Notes under the pieces: generated by a model
Databases searched by the model: none
What the model was told of the DNA's origin: nothing
The model's input: only the letters and a program-made list of their open reading frames with translations
Program-made: the position numbers and the translations under genes
Assembly: GCF_023897065.1 (NCBI RefSeq)
Contig: NZ_JAMHIV010000061.1
Coordinates: forward strand, 1 to 35,591
Direction of reading: 5' to 3'
From: Crossiella sp. SN42
Lineage (GTDB): Bacteria; Actinomycetota; Actinomycetes; Mycobacteriales; Pseudonocardiaceae
Length of the DNA: 35,591 nucleotides
Part shown: one piece after another, positions 6,824 through 15,594 of the stretch
Numbering within the stretch: the stretch's first letter is position 1
Layout of the letters: every line of letters begins with the position of its first letter

Positions 6824-9328
6824 CTAGGGCTTGTACTTGGGGGGCGGGGTGGTGGGGTCGGGGGTGCGGGGCATGACGGTGGTGGAGACCGGGCCGTCCA
6901 TGACCGCGCCGTGGCGCATCAGCCAGGCCGAGACCTCGGTCTTCACCACGGCCAGGGTGGGGCGGCGGCGCGGGTCGGGGTCCAGGGCGGCGGCCAGCAG
7001 GTGGCGGTGGGCGCTCTGTTGCGGGATGTGGGTGCAGGGGGTGCCCTTGGCCGCGGCCATCAGCGCCGAGACCGGGGTTTCGAAGACGCCTCGGGGCGGA
7101 TGGGCGGCCAGGGCGTAGCTGACCGTGGCAGCCAACTGCCAGGCGTCGGCGGAGGGGGAGGCGGAGGCTCCGGCGGCGACCTCGGGGGCGATGAAGTCGG
7201 GGGTGCCCATCATCATGCCGGTGGCGGTCAGGGTGCTGTCGCCTTTGGAGCGGGCGATGCCGAAGTCGATGAGGTGGGCGGTGCCGCCCTCGTCGAGGAC
7301 CACGTTCGCGGGCTTGACGTCGCGGTGCAGCACGCCTTGGTCGTGCGCGTCGGCCAGGGCGCCGGCCATGGTGGCCCACAGGCGGGCGGCGGAGACGTCG
7401 TCGATGACTCCCCCGTTGTGCACGGCGTCGGCGAGGGTGCCGCCTTCGATGTACTCCATGACGATGGCCAGGCCGTCGGGTTCCTCGACCACGTCGTAGA
7501 CCCGGACGCAGTTCGGGTGCCGGACGGCGGCCAGGGCGCGGGCCTCGCGGAGCATGCGCTGCTCGGTCTCGGCGTCGGGGGCGTGCGCCAGCTTCACCGC
7601 GACGGTGCGGCCGAGGCTGGTGTCCATGGCGAGCCAGACCTGGCCGAAACCGCCCGCGCCCAGCTTGCGCAGCCTGCGGAACCGGCCGCCTGCGGGGTGC
7701 CAGACGCCGCCTCGGGGCAGCACCGGGGTGGTGCGGGTGCCGCCGGAGGCCATCCGGCCCGCGCCTGCGACCGCACCCGCGGCGGCGGCACCGGCGGCAC
7801 CGGCACCGGCACCTGCGAGGAAGGCGGGCAGGGGGCCGGGGGTGTTGGCCAGGGCGCCGGCTGGGGCCTGGAGGGTCGGGGGCTTGCCGCTCATGACCGC
7901 GGGTGGGCGGCCGGAGGCGCCGGGCGGGGGTTGCTGGCCCGCGGCGGACGGCGGTTGCTGGCCTGCGGAAAGCGGCTGCTGGCCTGCGGCGGATGGGGAC
8001 TGCTGGCCCGCGGCCGAGTGCGGGGGCTGGCCGACGAAGGCCGTGGGGGGTTCCTGGCCCGCGTTGGCGGTTCGGGAGGCTTGGCCGCGGACGACCGTGG
8101 GTGGCTCCTGGCCGGCGACGACGGTCGGTGGGGCGTGGCCGCGGACGACGGTGGGGGGTTCCTGGCCTCGGACGACCGTCGGCGGTTCCTGGCTCCGGAC
8201 CACCGTGGGTGGCTCCTGACCTCGGACCACTGTGGGCGGTTCCTGGCCGGGGCGGCCTGCGCCGGGCGGGGGCTGCGGCGCGTTGCGCGCGGACTGAGGC
8301 GGAGGTGCGGACTGGGCTGAGTTGGCGTGGCCGGAGTTCGCGTGGGCCGCGTGCATCGGGGCCGGGGCGACCTTGGTCGCGGTGGCGGGTTTCGCCGGGA
8401 GGGGTTCGGCCAGGCGGACGGCTGGGTCGATGCGGGTGGGGTTGGGCGGTGCTGTGGTGGGTTTGCGCGGGAGTTGGTTGCTGGCTGGGCGGACCGGCTC
8501 GGCCAGGGGTTTTGGCTTGGGGGGCGGCAGGGGCTGGCGGGGTTCCAACTGGCGTTTCTCCGCGGGTTCGGGGTCGCGTTCGGAGCGGACGATGACCGAG
8601 CGGCGGGGTGAGCCGATCAGCATGACCGCGAAGATGCCCGCGATCGAGGTGGGCAGGAAGCCGAGCCACAGGTGGCCGAGGATGCTGGCGCTCAGCGGCA
8701 CGGTCAGGATGGCCAGCAGGACGTACGGCAGCCGGAAGAACAGCCAGGCAGGCCATTTCGGGCCGCGGCGGAAGGCCAGCAGGCTCTGGAAGATCACCGC
8801 CAGCAGGATGAGCACCGGCAGCACGCCGATCAGGAAGATGTAGCCGATGGAGCCCAGCCAGCTGGTGGCGCCACCGGGGTTGAACAGGGCGTCCGCGGCT
8901 TCCGGGGCGTTGGCCAGGTACTGGCCCTGGGTGCCCAGGAAGCAGAAGTCCCGGCCCATGGACTCGCCCGCGCCGGTCAGGCCGCCGACCTGCACTCCCC
9001 TGGCGGCCGCGGTGATGATCCGGTCGGTGGCGGTGAAGGCCAGCCAGGGCAGGACCAGGGTGCCTGCCAGGCCGAAGGCGGCGATCGGGATGGTGGTCGC
9101 CGGGGTGTACCGGTTGCCGATGCCGTGCCGCAGCAGGGCGACGCAGATCGCGCCCAGTGGTGGCAGCAGGCCGAAGACCACACCGGCCGCGGTGACGGTC
9201 CAGGCCCAGTCGCCTGGGCAGACCGCGAAGCCGAACAGACCGTGCAGCGTCGACAACAGCGAGCCGACCAGATGGACGACCGCGTCCACGAACCCCTCCA
9301 GACCCACTTCACCGGAAGCTGACGACAT
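6824..9328 (-). CDS. Ser/Thr protein kinase with N-terminal membrane domain and nonapeptide repeats
   Basis: An 834-residue protein with three parts. Residues 1 to about 245 form a membrane domain with about five hydrophobic segments. Residues about 250-545 are a Pro/Gln/Ala-rich linker with tandem repeats (first full unit at residue 362). Residues 550 to about 815 form a Hanks-type kinase. The kinase looks active: glycine loop GAGGFG (557-562), K579, E595, HRDVKPAN with D670 and N675, DFG with D688, and GTPDFIAPE. The usual actinobacterial PknB order is reversed, since the kinase is C-terminal and stays cytoplasmic, tethered by a long flexible linker. The ATG is at 9328, 68 bases after the peptidase gene on the same strand, so the two may be cotranscribed. 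Its stop codon directly borders the IS relic, so the last few residues could have been altered by that insertion. Substrate and signal are unknown. Confidence 0.88.
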   Translation of the reverse strand: MSSASGEVGLEGFVDAVVHLVGSLLSTLHGLFGFAVCPGDWAWTVTAAGVVFGLLPPLGAICVALLRHGIGNRYTPATTIPIAAFGLAGTLVLPWLAFTATDRIITAAARGVQVGGLTGAGESMGRDFCFLGTQGQYLANAPEAADALFNPGGATSWLGSIGYIFLIGVLPVLILLAVIFQSLLAFRRGPKWPAWLFFRLPYVLLAILTVPLSASILGHLWLGFLPTSIAGIFAVMLIGSPRRSVIVRSERDPEPAEKRQLEPRQPLPPPKPKPLAEPVRPASNQLPRKPTTAPPNPTRIDPAVRLAEPLPAKPATATKVAPAPMHAAHANSGHANSAQSAPPPQSARNAPQPPPGAGRPGQEPPTVVRGQEPPTVVRSQEPPTVVRGQEPPTVVRGHAPPTVVAGQEPPTVVRGQASRTANAGQEPPTAFVGQPPHSAAGQQSPSAAGQQPLSAGQQPPSAAGQQPPPGASGRPPAVMSGKPPTLQAPAGALANTPGPLPAFLAGAGAGAAGAAAAGAVAGAGRMASGGTRTTPVLPRGGVWHPAGGRFRRLRKLGAGGFGQVWLAMDTSLGRTVAVKLAHAPDAETEQRMLREARALAAVRHPNCVRVYDVVEEPDGLAIVMEYIEGGTLADAVHNGGVIDDVSAARLWATMAGALADAHDQGVLHRDVKPANVVLDEGGTAHLIDFGIARSKGDSTLTATGMMMGTPDFIAPEVAAGASASPSADAWQLAATVSYALAAHPPRGVFETPVSALMAAAKGTPCTHIPQQSAHRHLLAAALDPDPRRRPTLAVVKTEVSAWLMRHGAVMDGPVSTTVMPRTPDPTTPPPKYKP
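7907..8245 (-). repeat. Tandem nonapeptide-coding repeats (27 bp) in the kinase linker
   Basis: Reading down the minus strand from 8245, eight 27-bp units encode QEPPTVVRG-like nonapeptides to about 8030. Five are QEPPTVVR followed by G or S; the others are HAPPTVVAG, QASRTANAG and QEPPTAFVG. They are followed by looser 7-9 residue units of the QQPPSAAG type to about 7907. Each of the first eight carries a Thr, most in PPTVV, which could be phosphosites for the attached kinase; that is inference. The units are protein repeats in frame, not a CRISPR array. Confidence 0.9.
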
Positions 9329-9396
9329 CCACCCTATTAGTCCTTACATCGGGTGTACGTGCCCGCACGCTCCGCGAGTGGGTTTTCTGGGCCCGC

Positions 9397-10797
9397 TCAA
9401 CGCACTGGCAACGGAAAAGCCACTGGACTGTGACGTCCGGCGCGATCAACCGCCCGGACTCCAAAGAACACGTTGTCCTTCGACCGCTTGACCGTCGCCC
9501 GGGTGACATCGCCTACCGGGACGACATGGGTCCACCAGGTGTCCGTGGTCTCCCGCCAGAGGACCTCGTACCCGGCCAGGTCGGCCTCCGGGCCCCGCTG
9601 CCAGACCAGCTCGGTGTCGTTGGTCAGCGCCTGGGTGAGGATGCCGACGCCGGTGGGGGTGCCGGGGGCCTGCGCGAGGGACCACAGGGTGGCCAGGTTG
9701 ACCTTGGCGACGCGGGCGATGTAGTCGAAGTCGCAGAACTCGGGCAGGTCGCCGTACTGCTTGCCGTCCTGCACCCGGACGTCCTGGTGCTGGTGCGCGA
9801 AGTCCTCGTTCGGCTCGGTGAACCGGGCCGCGGGGAAGCCCAGCTCCAGGAACGGGATGTGGTCGCCGCCGCGCAGGTACCGGTCCCGCCGGTGGATCAC
9901 CCGGACGTTCATGCCGGTCACGTCCTCGCCCGCGACCTCGCGGACGTACCTGGCCAGCTGGCGGGTGGCCGAGTCGTTCTCGCCGCCGACCGAGCGGCGG
10001 ACGTTGGCCTGCTCCGGGGTTTCCGAGGTGGGCACGCCCTCGGCGAACAGGCGCACCGTGCGCGGGTCCTTGCTGCCGTCGTCGGCGGTGCTGCTGCCCA
10101 CGATGTCGTTGGTGAACATGCCCTGCACGTCCGCGCCGGCCGCCTTGAGCTGCTTGGCCAGGTGGCGGGAGCCGTGCAGGCCCTGCTCCTCCCCCGAGAC
10201 CGCGGCGAAGACCACGGTGGCCTCCACCGGGCGCTTGGCCATGATCCGGGCCAGTTCCAGCACCACCGCCACGCCCGAGGCGTCGTCGTCGGCGCCCGGC
10301 GCGTCGCTGACCGCGTCCATCACGTCCGAGGCGCGCGAGTCGTAGTGGCCGGCGACCACGTAGGTGCGCTTGGTGGTCGTGCTGCCGCGCAGGGTGGCCA
10401 GCACGTTGGTGATCTTGGTGGGCACCGGGATGCGCGGGTCCGGCTGCTGGATGTAGGACTGGAGCTCGACGGTCAGCCTGCCGCCGGAGGCCGCGGCGTA
10501 GCGGCTGAGCTCGGCGAAGAGCCAGTCCCGGGCCGCGCCGATGCCGCGCTTGGGGTCGTCCTGGCTGGAGAGGGTGTGCCGGGTGCCGAAGGCGGCCAGG
10601 GTGCGCACCGTCGCCTCGATCCGCTTCGGGTCGATCTCGCGCAGCAGGGCGCGCAGCTCGCGGTCGCCCGGCCGCCCGGCCGGGGCGGCGGCTTCGGCGG
10701 CGGCCTGCGCGGCGCCTGCCGGTAAGATCAGCGGGGCCGCCGCGGTGGTCAGGGCGGCCGTCAGGAAGGTGCGTCGGCTGGGCGACTCAGGGGCCAT
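9397..10797 (-). CDS. Tat-exported M28-family zinc metallopeptidase
   Basis: A 466-residue secreted aminopeptidase-like enzyme. The N-terminus [18 protein letters not shown] is a twin-arginine signal followed by an Ala-rich cleavage region. The M28 zinc ligands are visible in order: [28 protein letters not shown] and the late His in DFAHQHQD. These co-catalytic zinc peptidases remove N-terminal amino acids or process small peptides outside the cell. The last 90 residues, from PGTPTGVG, look like a fibronectin type III domain ([28 protein letters not shown]), as in many secreted actinobacterial hydrolases. The start ATG at 10797 is next to a perfect 12-bp palindrome (10803-10814) that may be its operator. 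The kinase gene follows on the same strand. Confidence 0.9.
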   Translation of the reverse strand: MAPESPSRRTFLTAALTTAAAPLILPAGAAQAAAEAAAPAGRPGDRELRALLREIDPKRIEATVRTLAAFGTRHTLSSQDDPKRGIGAARDWLFAELSRYAAASGGRLTVELQSYIQQPDPRIPVPTKITNVLATLRGSTTTKRTYVVAGHYDSRASDVMDAVSDAPGADDDASGVAVVLELARIMAKRPVEATVVFAAVSGEEQGLHGSRHLAKQLKAAGADVQGMFTNDIVGSSTADDGSKDPRTVRLFAEGVPTSETPEQANVRRSVGGENDSATRQLARYVREVAGEDVTGMNVRVIHRRDRYLRGGDHIPFLELGFPAARFTEPNEDFAHQHQDVRVQDGKQYGDLPEFCDFDYIARVAKVNLATLWSLAQAPGTPTGVGILTQALTNDTELVWQRGPEADLAGYEVLWRETTDTWWTHVVPVGDVTRATVKRSKDNVFFGVRAVDRAGRHSPVAFPLPVR

Positions 10798-10802
10798 GTG
10801 CC

Positions 10803-10814
10803 CTGTCTAGACAG
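10803..10814. promoter_or_regulatory. Palindrome CTGTCTAGACAG, likely operator
   Basis: A perfect 12-bp palindrome five bases upstream of the M28 peptidase start and within the divergent region shared with the LLM oxidoreductase. The core GTCTAGAC is known from binding sites of GntR-family regulators, including the dre sites of DasR, although the outer bases differ from the dre consensus. The regulator is not identified. Confidence 0.45.
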
Positions 10815-10890
10815 TCAGCGCGGGGTGGTAAAGCCGCCAAAGGAACCGATTACCGGGAAGCAGCCGGGCTACCCGCGCGTTGCACCGGAC

Positions 10891-11901
<1,011 letters not shown>

Positions 11902-11904
11902 AAG

Positions 11905-11943
11905 AGAGCCCCGAGGCCGCTGGGGGTCCGGCCTCGGGGCTCT
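11905..11943. terminator. Bidirectional hairpin terminator, 14-bp perfect stem
   Basis: AGAGCCCCGAGGCC (11905-11918) and GGCCTCGGGGCTCT (11930-11943) are exact reverse complements with an 11-base loop. It follows the stop codon of the LLM gene. On the minus strand the stem is followed by CTTTTA, a good U-tract, so it can also stop transcripts arriving from the UPF0303 gene. Confidence 0.9.
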
Positions 11944-11958
11944 GAGGTCTCATTATCT

Positions 11959-11975
11959 TGGTGGTAGAACCACCA
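11959..11975. repeat. Small hairpin TGGTGGT-AGA-ACCACCA
   Basis: A perfect 7-bp stem with a three-base loop just beyond the terminator, between the two convergent genes. It may add to transcription termination; no other function can be argued. Confidence 0.5.
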
Positions 11976-12059
11976 TCGCGCTGAGACTCGTCAACTATAG
12001 CTCGTCCGGCGGAGAGCGGTACATCCTCCAATCGAACGGATGGGGCCGGATTCTGCTAG

Positions 12060-12548
12060 TCACAAGGAGTGAGTGCGCGTGGTCTCGCGGGCGTACTCCG
12101 TGAGCTGGGCCACCACGAACCGATGGTCCTCCACCTGGGGCAGCCCGGAGACGGTGATCGAGCCCACCACGCCGACACCACGCACCGTCACCGGGAACGA
12201 GCCGCCGTGCGCGGCGTAGACGTCCGGGTCCAGCCGCATGGTCTCCTCGAAGGTGCTGCCCTTGGCCCGGCACTGCTCGCCGATGAGGAAGGAGCTGTGC
12301 CCGAACCGGGCGACCACCCTGGCCTTGCGCTCCACCCAGGCGTCGTTGTCGGCGGAGGTGCCGGGCAGCGCGGCGTGGAAGAGCCGCTGGCCGTTGCGGT
12401 GGATGGCCACCACCACCGGCAGCGCGGCCGCGCGCGCTGCCGAAACCAGGCGCGTGCCCAGCTCCCAGGCGGTGTCGTTGTCGAAGCGGTCGAACTGCAG
12501 GTCCAGCTCCTGCTCGGTGAGTTCGTCCAGGGTCCAGGGGCTGCTCAT
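12060..12548 (-). CDS. UPF0303 / heme-degrading-domain (HbpS-like) protein
   Basis: A 162-residue protein starting MSSPWTLDELTEQELDLQFDRF and containing the conserved UPF0303 segments RNGQRLFHAALPGT, WVERKARVVARFGHSS and AAHGGSFPVTVRGVGVVGSITVSGLPQ. This family shares the fold of HbpS/GlcG-type proteins and is often labelled heme-degrading, but its biochemical role is not established. It is cytoplasmic by sequence. Its ATG overlaps the stop of the upstream oxidoreductase gene (ATGA, 12545-12548), which implies cotranslation and a joint role, possibly in sugar or cofactor metabolism. The longer upstream open frame is rejected because the family start is internal. Confidence 0.88.
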   Translation of the reverse strand: MSSPWTLDELTEQELDLQFDRFDNDTAWELGTRLVSAARAAALPVVVAIHRNGQRLFHAALPGTSADNDAWVERKARVVARFGHSSFLIGEQCRAKGSTFEETMRLDPDVYAAHGGSFPVTVRGVGVVGSITVSGLPQVEDHRFVVAQLTEYARETTRTHSL

Positions 12549-13609
12549 GCCGTCACCACCACGGGCTCGTTCGACTCGGCGGACCGCTTGGCCGCCTCGA
12601 TGATCTCCAACGCGGCGATCGCGCTCGCCGGTTCGACCGGCAGCGGGCCGCCCGCGCGCAGCGCCGCGACCACCGCGGCGTAGAAGTCCTGGTACGCGCC
12701 GGGCTCGGTGGGCACCGGCTCGGCCTCCGCGCCGACGCCGAGCTGTCCCCAGGCCGAGTGAACTTCGGTCCCCCAGCCCGGTGAACCTGGAATGCCGCCC
12801 GCGGCCATCGCGTCCTCCTGCGGGTCCAGGCCGAACTTGGTGTAGCCGGCCGCGTCGCCGAGCACCCGGAAGCGCGGGCCGAGCTGCGCGGACAGCGCGC
12901 TCATCCACAGGTGCGAGCGCACGCCGCCCTGGTGAGTGAGCGCGACGAAGGCGTCGTCGTCGACCTGGGCACCGGCCCTGACCTGGCCCAGTTCGGCGTA
13001 GACCGAGGTCACCGGGCCGAACAGCTGGAGCGCCTGGTCGATGAGGTGCGCGCCCAGGTCGAACAGGATGCCGCCGGCCTCCTCCGCGCCGGGCAGCTCG
13101 CGCCAGTTGTCCCAGGGGGTCGGCGCCCAGCGCTCGAACCGGGACTCGAACCGGTGCACCCGGCCCAGCCGTCCGTCCTCGACCAGCTTGCGCAGGGTGA
13201 GGAAATCGTTGTCCCAGCGGCGGTTCTGGAACACCGTGAGCGGCACCCCGGCCGCCGCGGCGCGCTCGGTGAGCTGCCTGGCCTGCTCGGCGCTGGGCGC
13301 GAATGGCTTGTCCACCACCACCGGCAGTCCGGCCTCGATCGCGGCCAGCGCGAGCGGCACGTGCGTGCGGTTGGGGGTGGCCACCACCACCAGGTCCAGC
13401 TCGTCCCTGGCGGCGAAGAGGTCCTCGGCGGAGGCCAGCACGCGGGTGTCCGGGTGCCGTTCGCGCAGCGCGGCCTGGCGTTGCGGGTTGGCGGTGACCA
13501 CGGCGCTCAGCCGCAGACCGGGGGTGGCGGCGACCAGTGGGGCGTGAAAGACGGCGCCTGCGATGCCGTACCCGAGCACCCCGACGCGGAGATCGTCTGT
13601 GGAGACCAT
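12545..13609 (-). CDS. Gfo/Idh/MocA-family NAD(P)-dependent oxidoreductase
   Basis: A 354-residue sugar-type dehydrogenase. The N-terminal Rossmann fold shows VGVLGYGIAG (GxGxxG), then VVVATPNRTHVPLA and the conserved VDKPFAPS, with the catalytic-type Lys in the DKP motif. The C-terminal half has the family pattern GGILFDLGAHLIDQALQLFGPV with the conserved His. Members oxidise or reduce sugars and inositols using NAD(P); the exact substrate is not readable. The start ATG at 13609 (MVSTDDLRVGVLGYG) agrees with the family; a longer frame upstream crosses the divergent promoter and is not used. It is the first gene of a two-gene unit and is divergent from a ROK regulator, which probably controls it. 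Confidence 0.92.
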   Translation of the reverse strand: MVSTDDLRVGVLGYGIAGAVFHAPLVAATPGLRLSAVVTANPQRQAALRERHPDTRVLASAEDLFAARDELDLVVVATPNRTHVPLALAAIEAGLPVVVDKPFAPSAEQARQLTERAAAAGVPLTVFQNRRWDNDFLTLRKLVEDGRLGRVHRFESRFERWAPTPWDNWRELPGAEEAGGILFDLGAHLIDQALQLFGPVTSVYAELGQVRAGAQVDDDAFVALTHQGGVRSHLWMSALSAQLGPRFRVLGDAAGYTKFGLDPQEDAMAAGGIPGSPGWGTEVHSAWGQLGVGAEAEPVPTEPGAYQDFYAAVVAALRAGGPLPVEPASAIAALEIIEAAKRSAESNEPVVVTA

Positions 13610-13616
13610 ATCGAGA

Positions 13617-13641
13617 TTAAAACAACACTGTTGATTAACAG
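13617..13641. promoter_or_regulatory. Overlapping AT-rich palindromes, probable ROK operator
   Basis: Within the 55-base divergent region, CAACA-C-TGTTG (13623-13633) is framed by TTAA at 13617 and 13635, and overlaps a second repeat, CTGTT-GATT-AACAG (13628-13641). This is an AT-rich island in GC-rich DNA and resembles the TTGTT/AACAA half-sites of XylR/NagC-type ROK repressors. It would let the ROK protein control both its own gene and the oxidoreductase unit. Confidence 0.55.
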
Positions 13642-13664
13642 CAAGATGCCATGATCTGAAACTG

Positions 13665-14909
13665 ATGTCGGAACCGTCGACCCCGCGACCGCCTGCGAGC
13701 GGCGCCAACCTCCGCGCGCTGCGCGGCCACAACAGCACGCTCGTGCTCGACCTCATCCGCGGCACCGAGGGCCTGAGCCGGGTGGAGATCGCCCAGCGAA
13801 CCGGGCTGACCGCGCAGGCGGTGTCCAAGATCGTGGCGCGGCTGATCGAGGAGGGCCTGGTCGCCGAGTCCGGTCAGGCCGCGCCGACGGTGGGCAAACC
13901 GCGCACGCTGCTGCGGCTGCTGCCCGAGGCCCGTTTTGCCCTCGGCGCGCACGTGGACCGGGACGAGCTGCGGTTCGTGCTGGTCGACCTGGCCGGCGCG
14001 GTGCTGGACCGCCGCCGGGTGCCGATGCCGGCCGTGCCCACGCCGGATGTGGTGATCCCGCTGCTCGCCCAGCACGCGCTGGGCATGGTCAGCGGTGGCG
14101 CGGTGCCGCAGGGCAAGCTGCTCGGCCTCGGCATCGGCTGCCCCGGCCCGCTGGACCACCACACCGGCGTGGTGCACCAGGCCACCCATCTGCCCGGCTG
14201 GGTGGACGTGCCGCTGCGCGACCGGGTGGCGGCGATGACCGGGCTGCCGGTGATCCTGGACAAGGACACCAACACCGCGATCGTGGCCGAGGGCTGGCGC
14301 ACCGAGGGCCTCTCCGAAGCCGCGCTGGTCTACATCGGCACCGGCATCGGCGCCGGGCTGGTGCTCAACGGGGTGGTGCACCGGGGCAGCCGGACCAACG
14401 CGGGCGAGTTCGGCCACACCACGCTGCAGGCCACCGGGCCGCACTGCGCGTGCGGGCGGCGCGGCTGCGTCGAGGTGCTCTGCTCGCCGGCCACCGTGCT
14501 GGCCAGGGTGCGCCGCCGGCGCGGCACCGGCGGGCCGCCCTCGCCGATCAACCCCGAGGTGCTGCCGGAGTTCCAGCAGCTGTGCGCGGACGCCGCGGCC
14601 GGGGACCGGGTGGCCAGGGCCGAGCTGACCAGGGCGGCCCGGCTGCTCGGCGGGGCGGTGGCCGACCTGGTGAACCTGCTCGACATCGACCAGGTGGTGC
14701 TGGCCGGGCGCGCGGTGGAGACCGCGCGGGAGTACTACGTGCGGGAGATCGAGCGGGCGCTGCGCACCCAGATCCGCTCGCCGGAGTGGCAGCCGGTCCG
14801 GGTCACCGTCTCCGACCTGGAGCAGGACCTGGTGGCCGCGGGCGCGGCGATGCTGCTGCTGTCCACCTTCTACGGGCGCCAGCAGCTGGGCCAGGCGCGC
14901 AGCGGGTGA
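13665..14909 (+). CDS. ROK-family transcriptional regulator
   Basis: A 414-residue repressor-type ROK protein. Residues about 20-80 form a winged helix-turn-helix (LSRVEIAQRTGLTAQAVSKIVARLIEEGLV). The remainder is the sugar-kinase-like ROK domain with GIGCPGPLD, LDKDTNTAIVAEG, YIGTGIGAGLVLNG, and the zinc-binding cluster GEFGHTT followed by CACGRRGCVE. Such proteins bind a sugar or sugar phosphate and leave DNA. ATG 13665 is used. It is divergent from the Gfo/Idh/MocA gene with a palindromic site between, which suggests that it controls that unit and itself. Its stop is one base from the stop of the convergent lspA gene, so there is no room for a terminator between them. Confidence 0.9.
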   Translation: MSEPSTPRPPASGANLRALRGHNSTLVLDLIRGTEGLSRVEIAQRTGLTAQAVSKIVARLIEEGLVAESGQAAPTVGKPRTLLRLLPEARFALGAHVDRDELRFVLVDLAGAVLDRRRVPMPAVPTPDVVIPLLAQHALGMVSGGAVPQGKLLGLGIGCPGPLDHHTGVVHQATHLPGWVDVPLRDRVAAMTGLPVILDKDTNTAIVAEGWRTEGLSEAALVYIGTGIGAGLVLNGVVHRGSRTNAGEFGHTTLQATGPHCACGRRGCVEVLCSPATVLARVRRRRGTGGPPSPINPEVLPEFQQLCADAAAGDRVARAELTRAARLLGGAVADLVNLLDIDQVVLAGRAVETAREYYVREIERALRTQIRSPEWQPVRVTVSDLEQDLVAAGAAMLLLSTFYGRQQLGQARSG

Positions 14910-14910
14910 G

Positions 14911-15450
14911 CTAGGCGCTCTGCTTGTCCTGCTTGTCCTTCTCCAGGGTGCCGTCCAGGTTGACCCCGCGGAAGCTCAGCACCAGCAGCGAGACCGCGCC
15001 GAAGAACAGCGCGATGTCGGCCACGTTGCCGACGAACCACCCGTTGTAGTCGATGAAGTCGACCACGTGGCCCCTGGCGAAACCCGGTTCGCGGAAGAGC
15101 CGGTCCAGCAGGTGGGTGCTCGCGCCGCCGAGCAGCAGGCCCAGGGCCAGCGCCCAGCCGGTGGAGCGGACCCGCAGCGCGATCCACACCAGCGCGATCA
15201 CCGCCACCCCGCTGAGGATGGCGAAGACCCAGGTCGACTCGGCGCCGAGGGAGAAGGCCGCGCCCGGGTTGTAGAGCAGCCGGAAGCGGATGAACTCCCC
15301 GATCACCGGGATCGGGGCCTGGCCGGTCAGCGCGTCGACCGCCCAGAACTTGGTCAGCTGGTCCAGCACCAGCAGCACCGCGGCCACCAGCAGCGTCAAC
15401 AGCAGACGGCGGGGCGCGGCGGGGTTCGCTGGCGTGCTCTCGGTGCTCAT
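14911..15450 (-). CDS. lspA: Lipoprotein signal peptidase (signal peptidase II)
   Basis: A 179-residue inner-membrane aspartic peptidase that removes signal peptides from prolipoproteins. Four hydrophobic segments are present. Conserved features are DQLTKFWAV, LLYNPGAAFSLG, LLDRLFREPGFARGHVVDFID and GNVADIALFFGA; the two catalytic aspartates are those in LLDR and NVAD. One feature is unusual: the usual GN-x-x-DR segment reads THLLDR, so the conserved Asn before the catalytic Asp appears replaced by His. This may mark a divergent subgroup or paralog. The start ATG is at 15450. The gene is divergent from the glycosyltransferase operon and shares its control region. It ends in a Lys/Asp/Gln-rich tail. 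Confidence 0.92.
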   Translation of the reverse strand: MSTESTPANPAAPRRLLLTLLVAAVLLVLDQLTKFWAVDALTGQAPIPVIGEFIRFRLLYNPGAAFSLGAESTWVFAILSGVAVIALVWIALRVRSTGWALALGLLLGGASTHLLDRLFREPGFARGHVVDFIDYNGWFVGNVADIALFFGAVSLLVLSFRGVNLDGTLEKDKQDKQSA

Positions 15451-15487
15451 CACCCGACAGCGTAAGCCGATCGACCGAACCGTGTCG

Positions 15488-15505
15488 CTCCCAGCTGTCT
15501 CCCAG
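15488..15505. promoter_or_regulatory. Direct repeat CTCCCAG-N4-CTCCCAG, putative response-regulator site
   Basis: CTCCCAG occurs at 15488-15494 and 15499-15505, an exact 11-base period. OmpR-family regulators typically bind two direct half-sites one helical turn (10-11 bases) apart. The same arrangement precedes the response-regulator gene (18903-18920). The site is 38 bases from the lspA start and 89 from the GT2-GtrA start. Confidence 0.6.
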
Positions 15506-15594
15506 CCCCGGTCCAGGCTGCTCGCAGATCCGGCGGCCATACCTGACACCGGTCGCGAGAACGCGGCCGTCCCGGTGGAGGGTTGGTGATCGAC

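Noticed and set aside
7907-8245. Regular 27-bp repeats as a possible CRISPR array
   Set aside because: The repeats are contiguous without unique spacers, stay in frame with the kinase gene and encode nonapeptides.
11944-12059. Small RNA gene between the LLM and UPF0303 genes
   Set aside because: Only a 7-bp hairpin is visible beyond the terminator. No promoter or independent terminator supports a separate transcript.
12060-12908. A 282-residue form of the UPF0303 protein
   Set aside because: The family start MSSPW is at 12548 and overlaps the upstream stop as ATGA. The extension is antisense-frame sequence of the oxidoreductase gene.
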